A stretch of DNA of 64,000 nt. It comes from Methylocystis sp. (GTDB lineage Bacteria; Pseudomonadota; Alphaproteobacteria; Rhizobiales; Beijerinckiaceae). The position numbers and the translations under genes were made by a program. A model generated the notes under the pieces. That model was not told the DNA's origin. It searched no databases and saw only the letters and a program-made list of their open reading frames with translations. This document shows positions 18,138 through 28,336 of the stretch, one piece after another. Location of the stretch: assembly GCA_016178015.1 (NCBI GenBank), contig JACOUB010000036.1, positions 1 through 64,000 on the forward strand, written 5' to 3'. Every line of letters starts with the position of its first letter. Positions within the stretch are counted from its first letter, which is position 1.

Positions 18138-18365
18138 TCAACAACACCGCAACGCCCGCCGGCCGCCTTCGCCGAAGCGGCTCGCCTGCCGCTCTAAGAA
18201 AAACTCCTCGCGCGTCATGATCGGCTGGTCCGCATGGCGCGTCTGCCGATGCGCGACATAGACGTCGTAATCGGGCTGCCCCACCATCAGATTGGCGCCT
18301 TCGCGCAGCTTGGCGCCGAGGCGGCGCAGGTCAAGCGCGGGCAACCCGCAAATCGTGCAATTCAT
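18138..18365 (-). CDS. ybdD: YbdD/YjiX (DUF466) family protein
   Basis: A 75-residue protein of the short YbdD/YjiX family, whose members accompany CstA or BtsT pyruvate/peptide transporters and are needed for their activity in enterics. LMVGQPDYDVYVAHRQTRH, DQPIMTREEFFLERQ and the small basic C-terminus are diagnostic. It begins with MNCTICGLPALDLRRLG, with a CxxC pair at residues 3-6 that not all members have. The gene overlaps the cstA 3' end by 35 bp on the same strand, so the two are translationally linked. Confidence 0.88.
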   Translation of the reverse strand: MNCTICGLPALDLRRLGAKLREGANLMVGQPDYDVYVAHRQTRHADQPIMTREEFFLERQASRFGEGGRRALRCC

Positions 18366-20424
18366 CTCCGACCTCCTTCGTCGTGACAGTTTCGGCGCGC
18401 AAGGCGGCGCGGATGGCGATTGCCCCATAGATCAGCATTGAGACGACGAGAGCGATGAACACAGCCGACAAGGCGGCGTCGACGTAATCGTTGAAGACGA
18501 CGCGCTGCATCTCTCCCATGGTCTTGGCGGGCGCGAGAATTTGCCCTTTGCCGGTCGCCTCCTGAAACCGCGCGGCATGCGCCAGAAAGCCGATTTTCGG
18601 ATTGGCGTGGAAGAGTTTCTCGGCTCCCGCAGTGAGCGTGCAGACGGCGAGCCACAATGTCGGCGCGAGGGTGACAAGAGCGAAAGCCTCCCGCTTCATG
18701 CGAAACAGCACGACGGTGCATAGGGTGAGCGCGATCGCCGCCAGCATCTGATTGGCGATGCCGAACAACGGCCACAAGGTATTGATGCCCCCGAGCGGAT
18801 CAATGACGCCTTGATAAAGAAAGTAGCCCCAGCCGGTCGCCGCCAGCGCCGTCGCCGCCAGATGGACGCTCCACGACCGCGTGCGCCGCAACGCTGGAGC
18901 AAACGTTCCCAAGAGGTCCTGGATCATGAATCGCGCGACGCGCGTGCCGGCGTCGATCGTCGTTAAGATGAACAGCGCCTCGAACAGAATGGCGAAATGG
19001 TACCAAAAGGCCATGGCCGCTGAACCGCCAATGGCGTTCGACAAGATTTTCGCCATGCCGACGGCGAGCGTCGGCGCGCCGCCGGTGCGCGACAGCACCG
19101 TCTTCTCGCCGACTTGCGCGGCGATCTGCGTCAGCGCCTCGGGCGCGATGGCGAAACCCCAGCTCGAAATCGTCTGCGCCGCCTGCTCGGGCGTTGCGCC
19201 GATGACCGCCGGGGCGCTGTTCATGGCGAAATAAACGCCCGGCTCCAGCACACCGGCGGCAATGAGCGCCATGATCGCGACGAACGACTCCATCAACATT
19301 GCGCCATAGCCGATGAAGCGTATTTGCGACTCGTCGGCGATCATCTTCGGCGTCGTTCCGGAGGCGACGAGCGAATGGAAACCCGACACGGCGCCGCAGG
19401 CGATGGTGATGAACAGGAACGGAAACAGGCTGCCGGAAAACACCGGGCCGCTGCCATCGACAAAGCGGCTGACCGCAGGCATTTGCAGCGCCGGCATGAC
19501 GAACAAAACGCCGAGCGCGAGCGAGACGATCGTGCCGATCTTTAAGAACGTGGCGAGATAATCGCGCGGCGCGAGCAACAGCCACACCGGCAGCATGGAA
19601 GAGAGGAAGCCATAGCCGATGAGCATGAAGGCGAGCGTCTCCCCCTTGAAGGTAAAGAGCGCCGCAAGCGCAGGAGTCTCGGCGACGTTTCTGCCCAACA
19701 CGATGCTGACGATGAGCAAGACGAAGCCGATGGCCGACAGCTCGCCGATGCGTCCCGGCCGGATGTAGCGCCCGTAGACGCCCATCAGCACGGCGATCGG
19801 CAAGGTCGCGATGACGGTGAACGCGCCCCAGGGGCTGTCGGCCAGCGCCTTGACGACGACAAGCGCCAACACAGCCAGCAGAATGACCATGATCGTCAAG
19901 ATGCCGAACATGGCGATGACCCCGGGGACGGCGCCCATTTCGGTCTTGATGAGGTCGCCGAGCGAGCGTCCGTCGCGCCGCGTCGAGATGAAGAGGACGA
20001 CCAAATCCTGCACGGCGCCGGCGAACACCACGCCGGCGAGCAGCCACAGCGTCGCCGGCAAGTAGCCCATTTGCGCCGCGAGCACCGGCCCGACCAACGG
20101 CCCCGCGCCGGCGATCGCCGCGAAGTGGTGGCCGAAGAGGACGTAGCGGTCGGTGGGGACGTAATCGAGACCGTCGTTGCGGCGATGCGCGGGGGTCCGG
20201 CGGCTCGCGTCGAGCCGCAACACGCGCTCGGCGATAAAGCGCGAATAGAAGCGATAGCCGATGAGATAGACGCACACCGCCGCCGTCACCAGCCACAGCG
20301 CATTGACGCTCTCGCCGCGCGCGCTCGCCAGCGTGAACAACGCGAAGACGCCGAGGCTTGTGATGGCGGCCCAGAGGGCGAGGGAGACGGGCCGGTTAGG
20401 GGACGGTGTTGCGGAGACGGGCAC
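18331..20424 (-). CDS. cstA: CstA-family carbon-starvation transporter
   Basis: Polytopic inner-membrane permease of the CstA family; characterised members import pyruvate and peptides. About 16-18 hydrophobic segments are visible. The conserved GYRFYSRFIAERVLRLD, TDRYVLFGHHFAAIAGAGP, LVGPVLAAQMGYLP, SGFHSLVASGTTPKMI and TTIDAGTRVARFM blocks match the family. The open frame reaches 20517, but that part translates a REP palindrome; the GTG at 20424 gives 697 residues, close to the known 701 of E. coli CstA, though its ribosome site is weak. ybdD follows with overlap. Regulation by carbon starvation is known for the family, not seen here. Confidence 0.92.
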   Translation of the reverse strand: MPVSATPSPNRPVSLALWAAITSLGVFALFTLASARGESVNALWLVTAAVCVYLIGYRFYSRFIAERVLRLDASRRTPAHRRNDGLDYVPTDRYVLFGHHFAAIAGAGPLVGPVLAAQMGYLPATLWLLAGVVFAGAVQDLVVLFISTRRDGRSLGDLIKTEMGAVPGVIAMFGILTIMVILLAVLALVVVKALADSPWGAFTVIATLPIAVLMGVYGRYIRPGRIGELSAIGFVLLIVSIVLGRNVAETPALAALFTFKGETLAFMLIGYGFLSSMLPVWLLLAPRDYLATFLKIGTIVSLALGVLFVMPALQMPAVSRFVDGSGPVFSGSLFPFLFITIACGAVSGFHSLVASGTTPKMIADESQIRFIGYGAMLMESFVAIMALIAAGVLEPGVYFAMNSAPAVIGATPEQAAQTISSWGFAIAPEALTQIAAQVGEKTVLSRTGGAPTLAVGMAKILSNAIGGSAAMAFWYHFAILFEALFILTTIDAGTRVARFMIQDLLGTFAPALRRTRSWSVHLAATALAATGWGYFLYQGVIDPLGGINTLWPLFGIANQMLAAIALTLCTVVLFRMKREAFALVTLAPTLWLAVCTLTAGAEKLFHANPKIGFLAHAARFQEATGKGQILAPAKTMGEMQRVVFNDYVDAALSAVFIALVVSMLIYGAIAIRAALRAETVTTKEVGDELHDLRVARA

Positions 20425-20449
20425 GATCTTGCAATCTCGGGTTCTTCTC

Positions 20450-20494
20450 CCTCTCCCCGCTTGCGGGGAGAGGGTTGGGGTGAGGGGCCGGGGA
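20450..20494 (+). repeat. REP-like palindrome, copy 3
   Basis: CCCTCTCCCCGC / GCGGGGAGAGGG hairpin followed by TTGGGGTGAGGGGCCGGGG, the same unit as at 4545. It lies immediately upstream of the chosen cstA start. Confidence 0.85.
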
Positions 20495-20621
20495 TATTGT
20501 CCCAAACGCCGGAGCAACTTGTTATTCCAAAGGTATTCCGATGCGCGGATCGCGTCTACACGAAACCTTTTTTAGCCGCGAATTGCGAAAAAGCCAGACG
20601 GCCGTGGAACGGCGCCTTACG

Positions 20622-20762
20622 CGTCATGCCCGCGCTTGTCGCGGGCATCCATGCCGGGACGCTCTCCAAAGTTTCAAGAAGACGCGGCAACGCCCGGCCT
20701 TTCATAGAGACGCGCCGTAACCCGTCGGCGTGGATGGCCGGGACAAGCCCGGCCATGACGCA
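20622..20762. repeat. Composite palindromic MITE-like repeat, copy A
   Basis: Two palindromes, ATGCCCGCGCTTGTCGCGGGCAT and TGGCCGGGACAAGCCCGGCCA in outline, bracket about 80 bp. The same layout recurs at 48289-48441, 49724-49866 and 53575-53777; the internal segment between the palindromes is recognisably similar to the copy at 53575. It fills most of the gap between cstA and the DUF1810 gene. Confidence 0.8.
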
Positions 20763-20783
20763 TAGGCGCTCGCCTACGCCCGA

Positions 20784-21212
20784 TCACAATCGCTTGAGCG
20801 TCGCTGGGTCCAGTTCGCTCCCACAATATTTTTGTAACGCATCCTCGAAAACCCGGTTGTCCGATACGGCGCGGACAAACAAAGTCATGGAAGAGCGAAA
20901 TTTCAGATTGTCGGGATAGCCGAAAATCTGCTCGATCGAACGGCCCTCGATGGCGTTGACCAGACCTACGCACTCTCTCAGCCTGGGGCCGAGGCTTGGA
21001 TGCTGCAAATACGCTTCGGCTTCCTCCAGTGAAGAGACGGCAAATTTTTTCGCCGCTGGGCTGGAGCCCAAGCCTGCGATCTGCGGAAAGATGAACCACA
21101 TCCAGTGGCCTCGTTTGCGCCCCGTCCGCAGCTCGGAACATACTTGCTCGTACACAGGAGCCTGGGCGTCGATAAAACGCCGGAGATCATAAGGGTCGCT
21201 GTCTTTTCCCAC
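20784..21212 (-). CDS. DUF1810 family protein
   Basis: A 142-residue soluble protein of the DUF1810 family, unknown function. The blocks DPYDLRRFIDAQAPVYEQV, GHWMWFIFPQIAGLGSS, YLQHPSLGPRLRECV and KFRSSMTLFVRA are the family signature, and the protein spans the whole domain. The start is GTG at 21212; the ribosome site is weak. It is 26 bp upstream of the end of metH coordinates but lies downstream of metH in transcription, so it may be a read-through member of that operon. Confidence 0.82.
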   Translation of the reverse strand: MGKDSDPYDLRRFIDAQAPVYEQVCSELRTGRKRGHWMWFIFPQIAGLGSSPAAKKFAVSSLEEAEAYLQHPSLGPRLRECVGLVNAIEGRSIEQIFGYPDNLKFRSSMTLFVRAVSDNRVFEDALQKYCGSELDPATLKRL

Positions 21213-21237
21213 CGGCTGTTCGCGTCTTTTTCAGCGA

Positions 21238-24200
21238 TCACTCGGCGGCCGCCGCCGCGGCGGCCGGCGCGTAATTGAGCGCCGGCGCGAGCCAGCGCTC
21301 GGCCTCCTCGATGGCGACGTCCTTGCGGCGCGCGTAATCCTCGACTTGATCGCGCTCGATCTTGGCGACGCCGAAATAATGCGCTTTCTCATGCGCGAAA
21401 TAGAGGCCGCTGACGGACGAGGGGGGCAGCATGGCGAAACTCTCGGTGAGCGTCACGCCGGTGCGCTTTTCCGCATTGAGCAGCCGAAAGATCGTCGCCT
21501 TTTCGGTGTGGTCGGGCTGCGCCGGATAGCCGGGCGCCGGCCTGATGCCGCAATACTCCTCGTTGAGCAGCTGCTCGCTCGAGCAAGTCTCGTTTGCCGC
21601 ATAGGCCCAGAATTCGCGCCGCACGCGTTCATGCATGCGCTCGGCGAAGGCTTCGGCGATGCGGTCGGCCAGCGCCTTCACCATGATCGAGCCGTAATCG
21701 TCGTTGGCCTTGGCGAAGCGCTCGGAAATCTTGCGTTCCTGCGCGCCGGCCGTCACCACGAAGGCGCCGAGGTAATCCGCCTTGCCGAGGCCCTCGGGCG
21801 CGACGAAATCGGCGAGCGCGAGATTGGGCTTGCCGTCGCGGCGCGTCAGTTGCTGACGCAGCGTATGCAGGACGGCGAGCTCCTGGGTGCGCCGCTCACC
21901 GCTAAACAGCACGATGTCGTCGCCCCGGGCATTGGCCGGCCAAAAGCCGATGACCCCTTTGGGATTGAACCAGCGCTCCGCGACGATGCGGGCCAGCATG
22001 GCTTGCGCGTCGTCGTACAATTGCCGCGCCGCGGCGCCGCGTTCGGGGTCGTCGAGAACGCCAGGGAAACGGCCTTTGAACTCCCAGGTCTGGAAAAACG
22101 GCGTCCAATCGATATAGGGAACGAGCTCGGCGACGTCGTAAGAGGCGAAGGCGCGCGCCCCGAGAAAACGCGGCTTCGGCGGTTCGAAGGCGCTCCAGTC
22201 GATCTGCAAGGCGTTGGCGCGCGCGGCGGCGAGCGTCACGCGCTGCTTATCGGCCTGGGCGCGCGCATGCGCGTCGGCGACGCGCGCATATTCCGCACGC
22301 GTTTTCGCGACGTACGACTCGCGGGTCCTTGCGGACAACAGCGTCTGCGCGATTCCCACGGCGCGGCTGGCGTCGGTGACGTAGACCGCCTGCCCTTGCG
22401 TATAGCTGGGGCTGATCTTCACGGCCGTATGCACGCGGCTGGTCGTCGCTCCGCCGATCAGCAAGGGCAGATCGAAGCCTTGGCGCTCCAATTCCGCGGC
22501 GACGAAGCACATTTCGTCGAGCGAGGGGGTGATGAGGCCGGAGAGGCCAATCAGATCGACCTTCTCGCGCTTCGCCGTTTCCAGAATCCGGCTAGATGGA
22601 ACCATCACGCCGAGATCGATGATCTCGAAATTGTTGCAGCTCAGCACGACGGCGACGATGTTCTTGCCAATGTCGTGCACGTCGCCCTTGACCGTCGCCA
22701 GCAGGATTTTGCCGGCCCTGGAACGTATCTCCTTATTGGCGTCCATGTAGGGTAGCAAATAGGCGACCGCCTGCTTCATGACGCGCGCTGATTTCACCAC
22801 CTGCGGCAAGAACATCTTGCCCTGACCGAACAGATCGCCGACGACGTTCATGCCGGCCATCAATGGCCCCTCGATCACATCGAGGGCGCGAGCGCTCTTT
22901 TGGCGCGCTTCCTCGACATCCGCGGCGACGTAATCGGCGACGCCATTGACCAGCGCGTATTCCAGGCGTTTCTCGACGCTCGCCTCGCGCCACGCCGCAT
23001 CTTTCTCCTGCATCTTCGCGCCCTCGCCCTTGAAGCGTTGGGCGATCTCGACCAGGCGCTCGGTGGCGTCCGCTCGCCGGTTGAGCACAACGTCTTCGCA
23101 GGCCTCGCGCAATTTTGGGTCGATCTCGGCATAGATGGCGAGCTGGCCGGCGTTGACGATGCCCATATCCATGCCGGCGGCGATGGCGTGATAGAGAAAT
23201 ACCGAATGCATCGCCTCGCGCACGCGCTCGTTGCCGCGAAACGAGAAGGACAGATTGGACACGCCGCCCGAGACATGGACAAGCGGCAGATCGGCCTTGA
23301 TGGCGCGCGCGGCTTCGATGAAATCGCGGCCGTAATTGGAATGCTCCTCGATGCCGGTCGCCACCGCGAAGATGTTGGGATCAAAGATGATGTCTTGCGG
23401 CGGAAAGCCGACCTTTTCCGTCAGGATCTTGTAAGCTCTAGCCGAGATCTGCGTCTTGCGGGCGAGCGTGTCGGCCTGGCCGCTTTCGTCGAAGGCCATG
23501 ACGACGACGGCTGCGCCATAGCGCCTCACCTTTTGCGCGGCCTCGATAAATTTCTCCTCGCCCTCTTTCAGCGAGATCGAATTGACGACCCCCTTGCCTT
23601 GCAGGCATTGCAAGCCCGCCTCGATCACCTCGAACTTGGAAGAATCGACCATCACCGGAACGCGCGCGATATCGGGTTCGGCGGCGACAAGATTGAGGAA
23701 CTCGACCATGGCGCGTTTGGAATCGAGCAGGCCCTCGTCCATGTTGACGTCGATGACCTGCGCGCCATTGGCGACCTGATCGCGCGCCACCTCGAGCGCG
23801 CTGGCGTAATCGCCCGCCGTGATGAGCTTGCGGAATTTGGCCGAGCCGGTGACGTTGGTGCGCTCGCCGACATTGACGAAGGGAATGTCTTTCGTCAGCG
23901 TGAACGGCTCCAGCCCCGACAGCCGCAAGAGCGGCGGAACAACGGGAATCTCGCGTGGGCTGACGCCGCGGACGGCGTTGGCGATGGCGGCGATATGGGA
24001 CGGCGTCGTGCCGCAACACCCGCCCACGATATTGACGAGGCCGGACGTGGCGAACTCGCCGACCAGCTCCGCCATATATTCGGGACTCTCGTCATAGAGT
24101 CCGAATTCGTTGGGCAGACCGGCGTTGGGATAGGCGCACACGAGCGTATCGGCGACGCGGCCGATCTCGGCGATATGTTGACGCATCTCGCGCGCGCCGA

Positions 24201-24963
24201 GCGCGCAATTAAAACCGATCGAGACAGGCCTGGCGTGCGTCAACGAATACCAGAAAGCCTGGGCAGTCTGCCCCGACAGAGTGCGCCCGGAAAGATCGGT
24301 GATCGTCCCGGAGATCATCACCGGGAAGCGCGTCCCGACCTCCTCGAACGCCTCTTCCAGCGCATAGACCGCCGCTTTGGCGTTGAGCGTATCGAAAATG
24401 GTCTCGACGAGAAGAATGTCGGCGCCGCCGGCGATCAGGCCGAGCGCCGCCTCGCGATAGGCCGCGCGCAGCTCGTCGAAGCTGACGGCGCGGTAGCCCG
24501 GATTGGCGACATCGGGGGAGATGGAGGCGGTGCGGTTGGTGGGGCCGATGGCGCCGGCCACGAAGCGCCGCCCGCCGCCCTGTTTTTCCACGCTGTCGGC
24601 CGCTTGGCGCGCGAGTTTCGCGCCCTCGCGATTGAGCTCGAAGGCGAGATGCGAGAGCCCGTAATCGGCTTGCGCGATGGTCGTCGAAGAGAAGGTGTTC
24701 GTGCCGATGATGTCGGCGCCGGCCTCGAGATAGGCGAGGTGAATATCGCGGATCGCCTCGGGTTGGGTTAGGACGAGAAGATCGTTGTCGCCACGCAGAT
24801 CGCGCGGGTGCTCCTTGAATCGGTCGCCGCGAAAATCTTTTTCCTCGAATTTGTGCTGCTGAATCATCGTGCCCATGGCGCCGTCGAGCACCAGGATGCG
24901 CCGGCGCGCCAGCCGTTCGAGAGCGAGCTTCAATTGCGGACCGTGGCCCTTGTCGAAGGTCAT
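21238..24963 (-). CDS. metH: Cobalamin-dependent methionine synthase
   Basis: Transfers the methyl group of 5-methyltetrahydrofolate to homocysteine through methylcobalamin. All modules are present in 1241 residues: homocysteine-binding barrel (about 10-330) with zinc ligands in [10 protein letters not shown] and GGCCGTTP; pterin-binding barrel (350-620) with [11 protein letters not shown]; cap and B12-binding domains (640-890) with DVHDIGKN at 761-768, whose His is the lower cobalt ligand; and the activation domain (900-1225) with [12 protein letters not shown]. The ATG at 24963 overlaps the metF stop as ATGA, so the long frame to 25008 is rejected. It is the third gene of arsR/MT-metF-metH. 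The C-terminus ends in a run of Ala residues. Confidence 0.97.
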   Translation of the reverse strand: MTFDKGHGPQLKLALERLARRRILVLDGAMGTMIQQHKFEEKDFRGDRFKEHPRDLRGDNDLLVLTQPEAIRDIHLAYLEAGADIIGTNTFSSTTIAQADYGLSHLAFELNREGAKLARQAADSVEKQGGGRRFVAGAIGPTNRTASISPDVANPGYRAVSFDELRAAYREAALGLIAGGADILLVETIFDTLNAKAAVYALEEAFEEVGTRFPVMISGTITDLSGRTLSGQTAQAFWYSLTHARPVSIGFNCALGAREMRQHIAEIGRVADTLVCAYPNAGLPNEFGLYDESPEYMAELVGEFATSGLVNIVGGCCGTTPSHIAAIANAVRGVSPREIPVVPPLLRLSGLEPFTLTKDIPFVNVGERTNVTGSAKFRKLITAGDYASALEVARDQVANGAQVIDVNMDEGLLDSKRAMVEFLNLVAAEPDIARVPVMVDSSKFEVIEAGLQCLQGKGVVNSISLKEGEEKFIEAAQKVRRYGAAVVVMAFDESGQADTLARKTQISARAYKILTEKVGFPPQDIIFDPNIFAVATGIEEHSNYGRDFIEAARAIKADLPLVHVSGGVSNLSFSFRGNERVREAMHSVFLYHAIAAGMDMGIVNAGQLAIYAEIDPKLREACEDVVLNRRADATERLVEIAQRFKGEGAKMQEKDAAWREASVEKRLEYALVNGVADYVAADVEEARQKSARALDVIEGPLMAGMNVVGDLFGQGKMFLPQVVKSARVMKQAVAYLLPYMDANKEIRSRAGKILLATVKGDVHDIGKNIVAVVLSCNNFEIIDLGVMVPSSRILETAKREKVDLIGLSGLITPSLDEMCFVAAELERQGFDLPLLIGGATTSRVHTAVKISPSYTQGQAVYVTDASRAVGIAQTLLSARTRESYVAKTRAEYARVADAHARAQADKQRVTLAAARANALQIDWSAFEPPKPRFLGARAFASYDVAELVPYIDWTPFFQTWEFKGRFPGVLDDPERGAAARQLYDDAQAMLARIVAERWFNPKGVIGFWPANARGDDIVLFSGERRTQELAVLHTLRQQLTRRDGKPNLALADFVAPEGLGKADYLGAFVVTAGAQERKISERFAKANDDYGSIMVKALADRIAEAFAERMHERVRREFWAYAANETCSSEQLLNEEYCGIRPAPGYPAQPDHTEKATIFRLLNAEKRTGVTLTESFAMLPPSSVSGLYFAHEKAHYFGVAKIERDQVEDYARRKDVAIEEAERWLAPALNYAPAAAAAAAE

Positions 24964-25862
24964 GCCGACACTTTCTCGGGTTGCGGCCGCACGCCCAACA
25001 AATGGCAAATCGCGTAAACGAGGTCGGCGCGGTTCATGGTGTAGAAGTGGAATTCATCGACGCCGGCTCCTGCGAGCCCCTGCACCTGCTCGGCGGCGAC
25101 GGCGGCGGCGATGTAGCGCCGCGTCACGGGATCGTCGTCGAGGCCCTCGAAGCGATCGGCGAGCCACGACGGCACGCTGGCGCCCGCCTTCTTGGCGAAG
25201 CTCGCCGTTTGTTTGAAGTTCTGCACCGCAGTGAGGCCGGGCACGATCGGGATTGTTATGCCGCGGGCGCGCGCCTTGTCGAGAAAACGGAAATAAACAT
25301 CGTTCTCGAAAAAGAATTGCGTGATGGCGCGTGTCGCGCCCGCGTCGATCTTGGCCTCGAGCGCATCGAGATCGTTGTCGATCGACGCGCTTTCGGGGTG
25401 TTTTTCCGGATAGGTCGAGACCGACACTTCGAAGTCGCCGAGCGCGCGGATGCCGCGCACGAGCTCGGTGGAGGTCTTGTAGCCTTGCGGATGCGGCTCG
25501 AACGTCGTTCCGACGCCTCCTTGCGGATCGCCGCGCAACGCCACGATGTGCCGAACGCCCACCTCCCAATAGGCGCGCACGACATCGTCCACTTGCCCAC
25601 GTGAGGCGGAAACGCAAGTCAGATGCGCCGCCGGCTCGATTTCGGTTTCGGCGACGAGACGCGCGACGATGGCGTGGGTGCGCTCTCGCGTCGAGCCGCC
25701 CGCGCCATACGTCACCGAGACGAAACGCGGCTGCAGCGGCGCGAGGCGGGTGATCGCCTCCCACAGCCGGATTTCCATCTCGGGCGTCTGCGGCGGAAAA
25801 AATTCGAAGGAAACGTCGATGGGGCGCTCAGTCGCCGCCGGCTCGACTGCTTGATCCAGCAT
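24960..25862 (-). CDS. metF: Methylenetetrahydrofolate reductase
   Basis: FAD-dependent reduction of 5,10-methylene-THF to 5-methyl-THF, the methyl donor used by the next gene's product. The N-terminal FEFFPPQT contains the catalytic Glu (residue 20). [41 protein letters not shown] and the C-terminal [15 protein letters not shown] block complete the barrel; 300 residues is standard for the bacterial enzyme. The ATG at 25862 shares its A with the upstream arsR/MT stop (TGATG), and its own stop overlaps metH as ATGA, so all three genes are translationally coupled. Confidence 0.97.
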   Translation of the reverse strand: MLDQAVEPAATERPIDVSFEFFPPQTPEMEIRLWEAITRLAPLQPRFVSVTYGAGGSTRERTHAIVARLVAETEIEPAAHLTCVSASRGQVDDVVRAYWEVGVRHIVALRGDPQGGVGTTFEPHPQGYKTSTELVRGIRALGDFEVSVSTYPEKHPESASIDNDLDALEAKIDAGATRAITQFFFENDVYFRFLDKARARGITIPIVPGLTAVQNFKQTASFAKKAGASVPSWLADRFEGLDDDPVTRRYIAAAVAAEQVQGLAGAGVDEFHFYTMNRADLVYAICHLLGVRPQPEKVSA

Positions 25863-26872
25863 CAGGCGACCTCGTAACGGGATTGAGGAATAGGATCGGC
25901 GATCGTCCGCGGATCTCGCGCCATCCAAAGGGACACAGTGAGCTTGGCGCCTTCTTGCGCGCCGGGCTCGAGATCGCGATGGAGAAGCATGTCGAGGCCC
26001 GCCTGCTCTAACAGCTCGACGATTTCTTCCGCCGCAAAGCCGAGGCGCCGGTGCGCGTGGCGGTCGCGTAACGCCTCTTCTGAATGCGGAGCGAAATCGA
26101 CGACGACCAGGCGCCCGCCGGGGCTCAGCACGCGCGCCGCCTCGCGCAAGGCGCGGCCCGGATCGTCGAGGTAATGCAGCACTTGATGCACGATCACCAG
26201 ATCGCAGGAGTTGCGCTCGATCGGCAGCGCATAGATGTCGCCCTGGCGCAGCACGACGTTGCGCCGGCCGGTCCCTTCGAGACGCCCGCGCGCCACCGCC
26301 AGCATCGAGGAGGAGAGATCGACGCCGATGGCGCGTTCGGCGAGCGGCGCGAACAGTTCCAGCATCCGCCCCGTGCCGGCGCCGAGATCGAGCAGGCAAT
26401 GCAGGGGTTTGTCGCCGACGGCCTCGCGAATGGCGGCCTCCACTTGCGCTTCGGGAACGTGAAGAGAGCGGATGGCGTCCCACTCGCTTGCATGGGCGGC
26501 GAAATAGCGGGCCGCATTCTCCGCCCGGGCGCGCCGCGCCTCGGCGAGCCGGGCGCGGTCACCCTCGAGAACCGGGTCGGCGGCGTCCAGCCAGGCGACG
26601 ACATTGCGGGCCATTTCCCCCGCCACGCAGGACTGCGCCAGCCGGAAGAAGGCCCAGGCGCCCTCGCGCCGGCGCTCGACCAGACCCGCTTCGACGAGAA
26701 GTCTGAGATGACGCGACACGCGCGGCTGCGATTGACCCAAGATCGCCACCGCCTCGCTGACCGTCAGTTCGGTTTCGGCCAGAAGGCCTAAGAGACGCAG
26801 ACGCGTCTCCTCGCCCGCGGCATTGAGCGCGGCGAGCGCCAGTTCCAGGGAAAGGGCTTGAGGAGCGAGCAA
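25862..26872 (-). CDS. ArsR-family regulator fused to SAM-dependent methyltransferase domain (SahR-like)
   Basis: Residues 1-100 form a winged-helix ArsR domain (EETRLRLLGLLAETELTV, QPRVSRHLRLLVEAGLVE), without an obvious metal-binding CVCDLC motif. Residues 145-300 form a class I methyltransferase fold (LDLGAGTGRMLELF, RQGDIYALPI, LREAARVLSPGGRLVVVDF). Proteobacterial ArsR-type regulators beside metF/metH are known to sense S-adenosylhomocysteine (SahR), and the SAM/SAH fold here would fit ligand sensing; whether it also methylates anything is unknown. The start is TTG at 26872 after a GAGG site. An operator-like palindrome lies 17 bp upstream, suggesting autoregulation of the operon. Confidence 0.88.
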   Translation of the reverse strand: MLAPQALSLELALAALNAAGEETRLRLLGLLAETELTVSEAVAILGQSQPRVSRHLRLLVEAGLVERRREGAWAFFRLAQSCVAGEMARNVVAWLDAADPVLEGDRARLAEARRARAENAARYFAAHASEWDAIRSLHVPEAQVEAAIREAVGDKPLHCLLDLGAGTGRMLELFAPLAERAIGVDLSSSMLAVARGRLEGTGRRNVVLRQGDIYALPIERNSCDLVIVHQVLHYLDDPGRALREAARVLSPGGRLVVVDFAPHSEEALRDRHAHRRLGFAAEEIVELLEQAGLDMLLHRDLEPGAQEGAKLTVSLWMARDPRTIADPIPQSRYEVA

Positions 26873-26888
26873 TATAGGCCTCGATTGA

Positions 26889-26910
26889 GATATAAATATA
26901 TCTTTATATC
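26889..26910. promoter_or_regulatory. Operator-like palindrome of the methionine operon
   Basis: Half-sites GATATAAA and TTTATATC flank TATATC, palindromic at 20 of 22 positions, in an AT-rich patch of otherwise GC-rich DNA. It sits 17 bp upstream of the arsR/MT start codon. Position and form fit a binding site for the adjacent ArsR-type regulator. Confidence 0.65.
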
Positions 26911-27047
26911 GTATTCGACGTTAAAGTCAAGAGGGACATCTCACGGCGCCAAGTAATAATCGGGCGAACGGAAGGCGTCGACAGGTCCCGGTTTTGACTC
27001 CTCCAACGGCTCGCAATGACGAGGCCGACGTCGGGGCCAGGCGGTCG

Positions 27048-28220
27048 TCACGGACGCCGCAGCACGGTCTCGAACAGACGGAAGTGACTGGACTCGGCGC
27101 GATGGTCGGCCTCGGCGATCAGTTTGGCCGCGGGACTGGCGCCCGGCAGATCGCGCAACAGACCATCGTAGACGTCGTGATCATAAAAATCGTCAGGATG
27201 CACTTCCAGCCATAATTGGACGGCGCCGCTCTTCGGCCAGGACATTTCCAGCGTCGCAGCCTGTCCGGGCGCCAGGCGCGTGTCGGAGCGCTCGACCCAG
27301 TCGCCGTCAATTGATTCCACGCGCCGTTGGATCACATAAGAAACCTCGGAGCCGGGAAGCGGCTTGCCCGCTTCGTCGAGCGCCACTCCGTTCATGATCG
27401 CTTTGGGCGTCACGTAAGTCGGAAAAGCGTGCCCGATTCCGGTGCTGGTCAGTCGAAAACGAACTTTGTCGGGCAGGGCGACAAACTCTGGCGTCAGTCC
27501 GGAGCGCACCATGTCGGGGTCGTGAACGCCGCGCCACAGATGCTTGCGGTCGGGCATGTGGCAGGATTGGCAAGTCTTGCCGTCGCGCGCCGCCGGACTG
27601 GCCCGCCATTCGACAACGGTGTTCTCCAGCGGCTTGCCGTTGACGGCTTGATTTTGCGGAAACTGGTGGCAACCGGCGCAAAATTCCGATTTTTCGAAGT
27701 CGGCGACGCGCATCACGCCGCCGTGGGGACCGCTGGGATCGCTCTGGCCGACGGCGCCGGTGTCGCGTTGCGGCGGACCAAAGCGGCGATGGCCGCGGAG
27801 ATGGCAGCCGCCGCAAGAGTTGCCGGCAGCGGCGAGCCCTTGGCCGGCTGGCAGATGCGCTTGGTCATTGCGGCGCGCCGTCTCGAATGCCTGCCGCTGT
27901 TCCGCCAAGGGCGCGTGGCACTGCATGCAGGCGGCGGCCTCCTCGTCGCCGTAGGTCAGCAGCTGGCCGACGAGCCCCGGCGAGAACGCCTTGGCGTGGA
28001 GAGACGTCCGCCACGCCTCCAGCTGGTCGGCGTGGCAGGCGCCGCAGTCTTCCGGCTTAAGCGAGCGCTCCACCGGCGTCCAGGCGCGCGGCGCCTCGCC
28101 TTGGAACGCCAACGGCTGCCGCCAGAACTCTGGAGGCAGCCGCTGAGCCAGGACTGTGACGGCGCCCCAGAGGCCAAGAAGAAACCCGACAAGTAGCAAG
28201 ACGGCTCGCGGCAGTCTCAT
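27048..28220 (-). CDS. Secreted/anchored pentaheme c-type cytochrome
   Basis: A 390-residue protein with an N-terminal hydrophobic helix (residues 6-25, probably an uncleaved anchor or signal) and five CxxCH heme-attachment motifs: CGACH, CMQCH, CGGCH, CAGCH and CQSCH, all in the first 230 residues. The arrangement resembles the cytochrome c554/multiheme family that passes electrons in the periplasm. The C-terminal 150 residues lack heme motifs and look like a beta-rich domain (VRFRLTSTGIGHAFPTYV, LEVHPDDFYDHDVYD). The ATG at 28220 is chosen because it starts directly at the signal-like helix. It follows the NPC-repeat peptide gene on the same strand. Partner and substrate are unknown. Confidence 0.85.
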   Translation of the reverse strand: MRLPRAVLLLVGFLLGLWGAVTVLAQRLPPEFWRQPLAFQGEAPRAWTPVERSLKPEDCGACHADQLEAWRTSLHAKAFSPGLVGQLLTYGDEEAAACMQCHAPLAEQRQAFETARRNDQAHLPAGQGLAAAGNSCGGCHLRGHRRFGPPQRDTGAVGQSDPSGPHGGVMRVADFEKSEFCAGCHQFPQNQAVNGKPLENTVVEWRASPAARDGKTCQSCHMPDRKHLWRGVHDPDMVRSGLTPEFVALPDKVRFRLTSTGIGHAFPTYVTPKAIMNGVALDEAGKPLPGSEVSYVIQRRVESIDGDWVERSDTRLAPGQAATLEMSWPKSGAVQLWLEVHPDDFYDHDVYDGLLRDLPGASPAAKLIAEADHRAESSHFRLFETVLRRP

Positions 28221-28336
28221 TGGATTGCTTTCAACGAGCGCACCCACACAATCACCCGTTCCTCCGCCGCATCGAAGTTACGGAGGACTGTGATTGCACA
28301 CGAGCTCTGCTTCCGTCTTTCTGTCGCCTTTACCGG

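Noticed and set aside
22900-24771. Open 623-codon frame on the plus strand opposite metH
   Set aside because: It is a shadow of the high-GC metH codons; the metH domains on the minus strand are unambiguous.
24964-26888. Possible cobalamin or SAM riboswitch for the methionine operon
   Set aside because: Genes overlap by 1-4 bp, and the leader before the regulator is too short and lacks the conserved B12-box; a protein operator is more likely.
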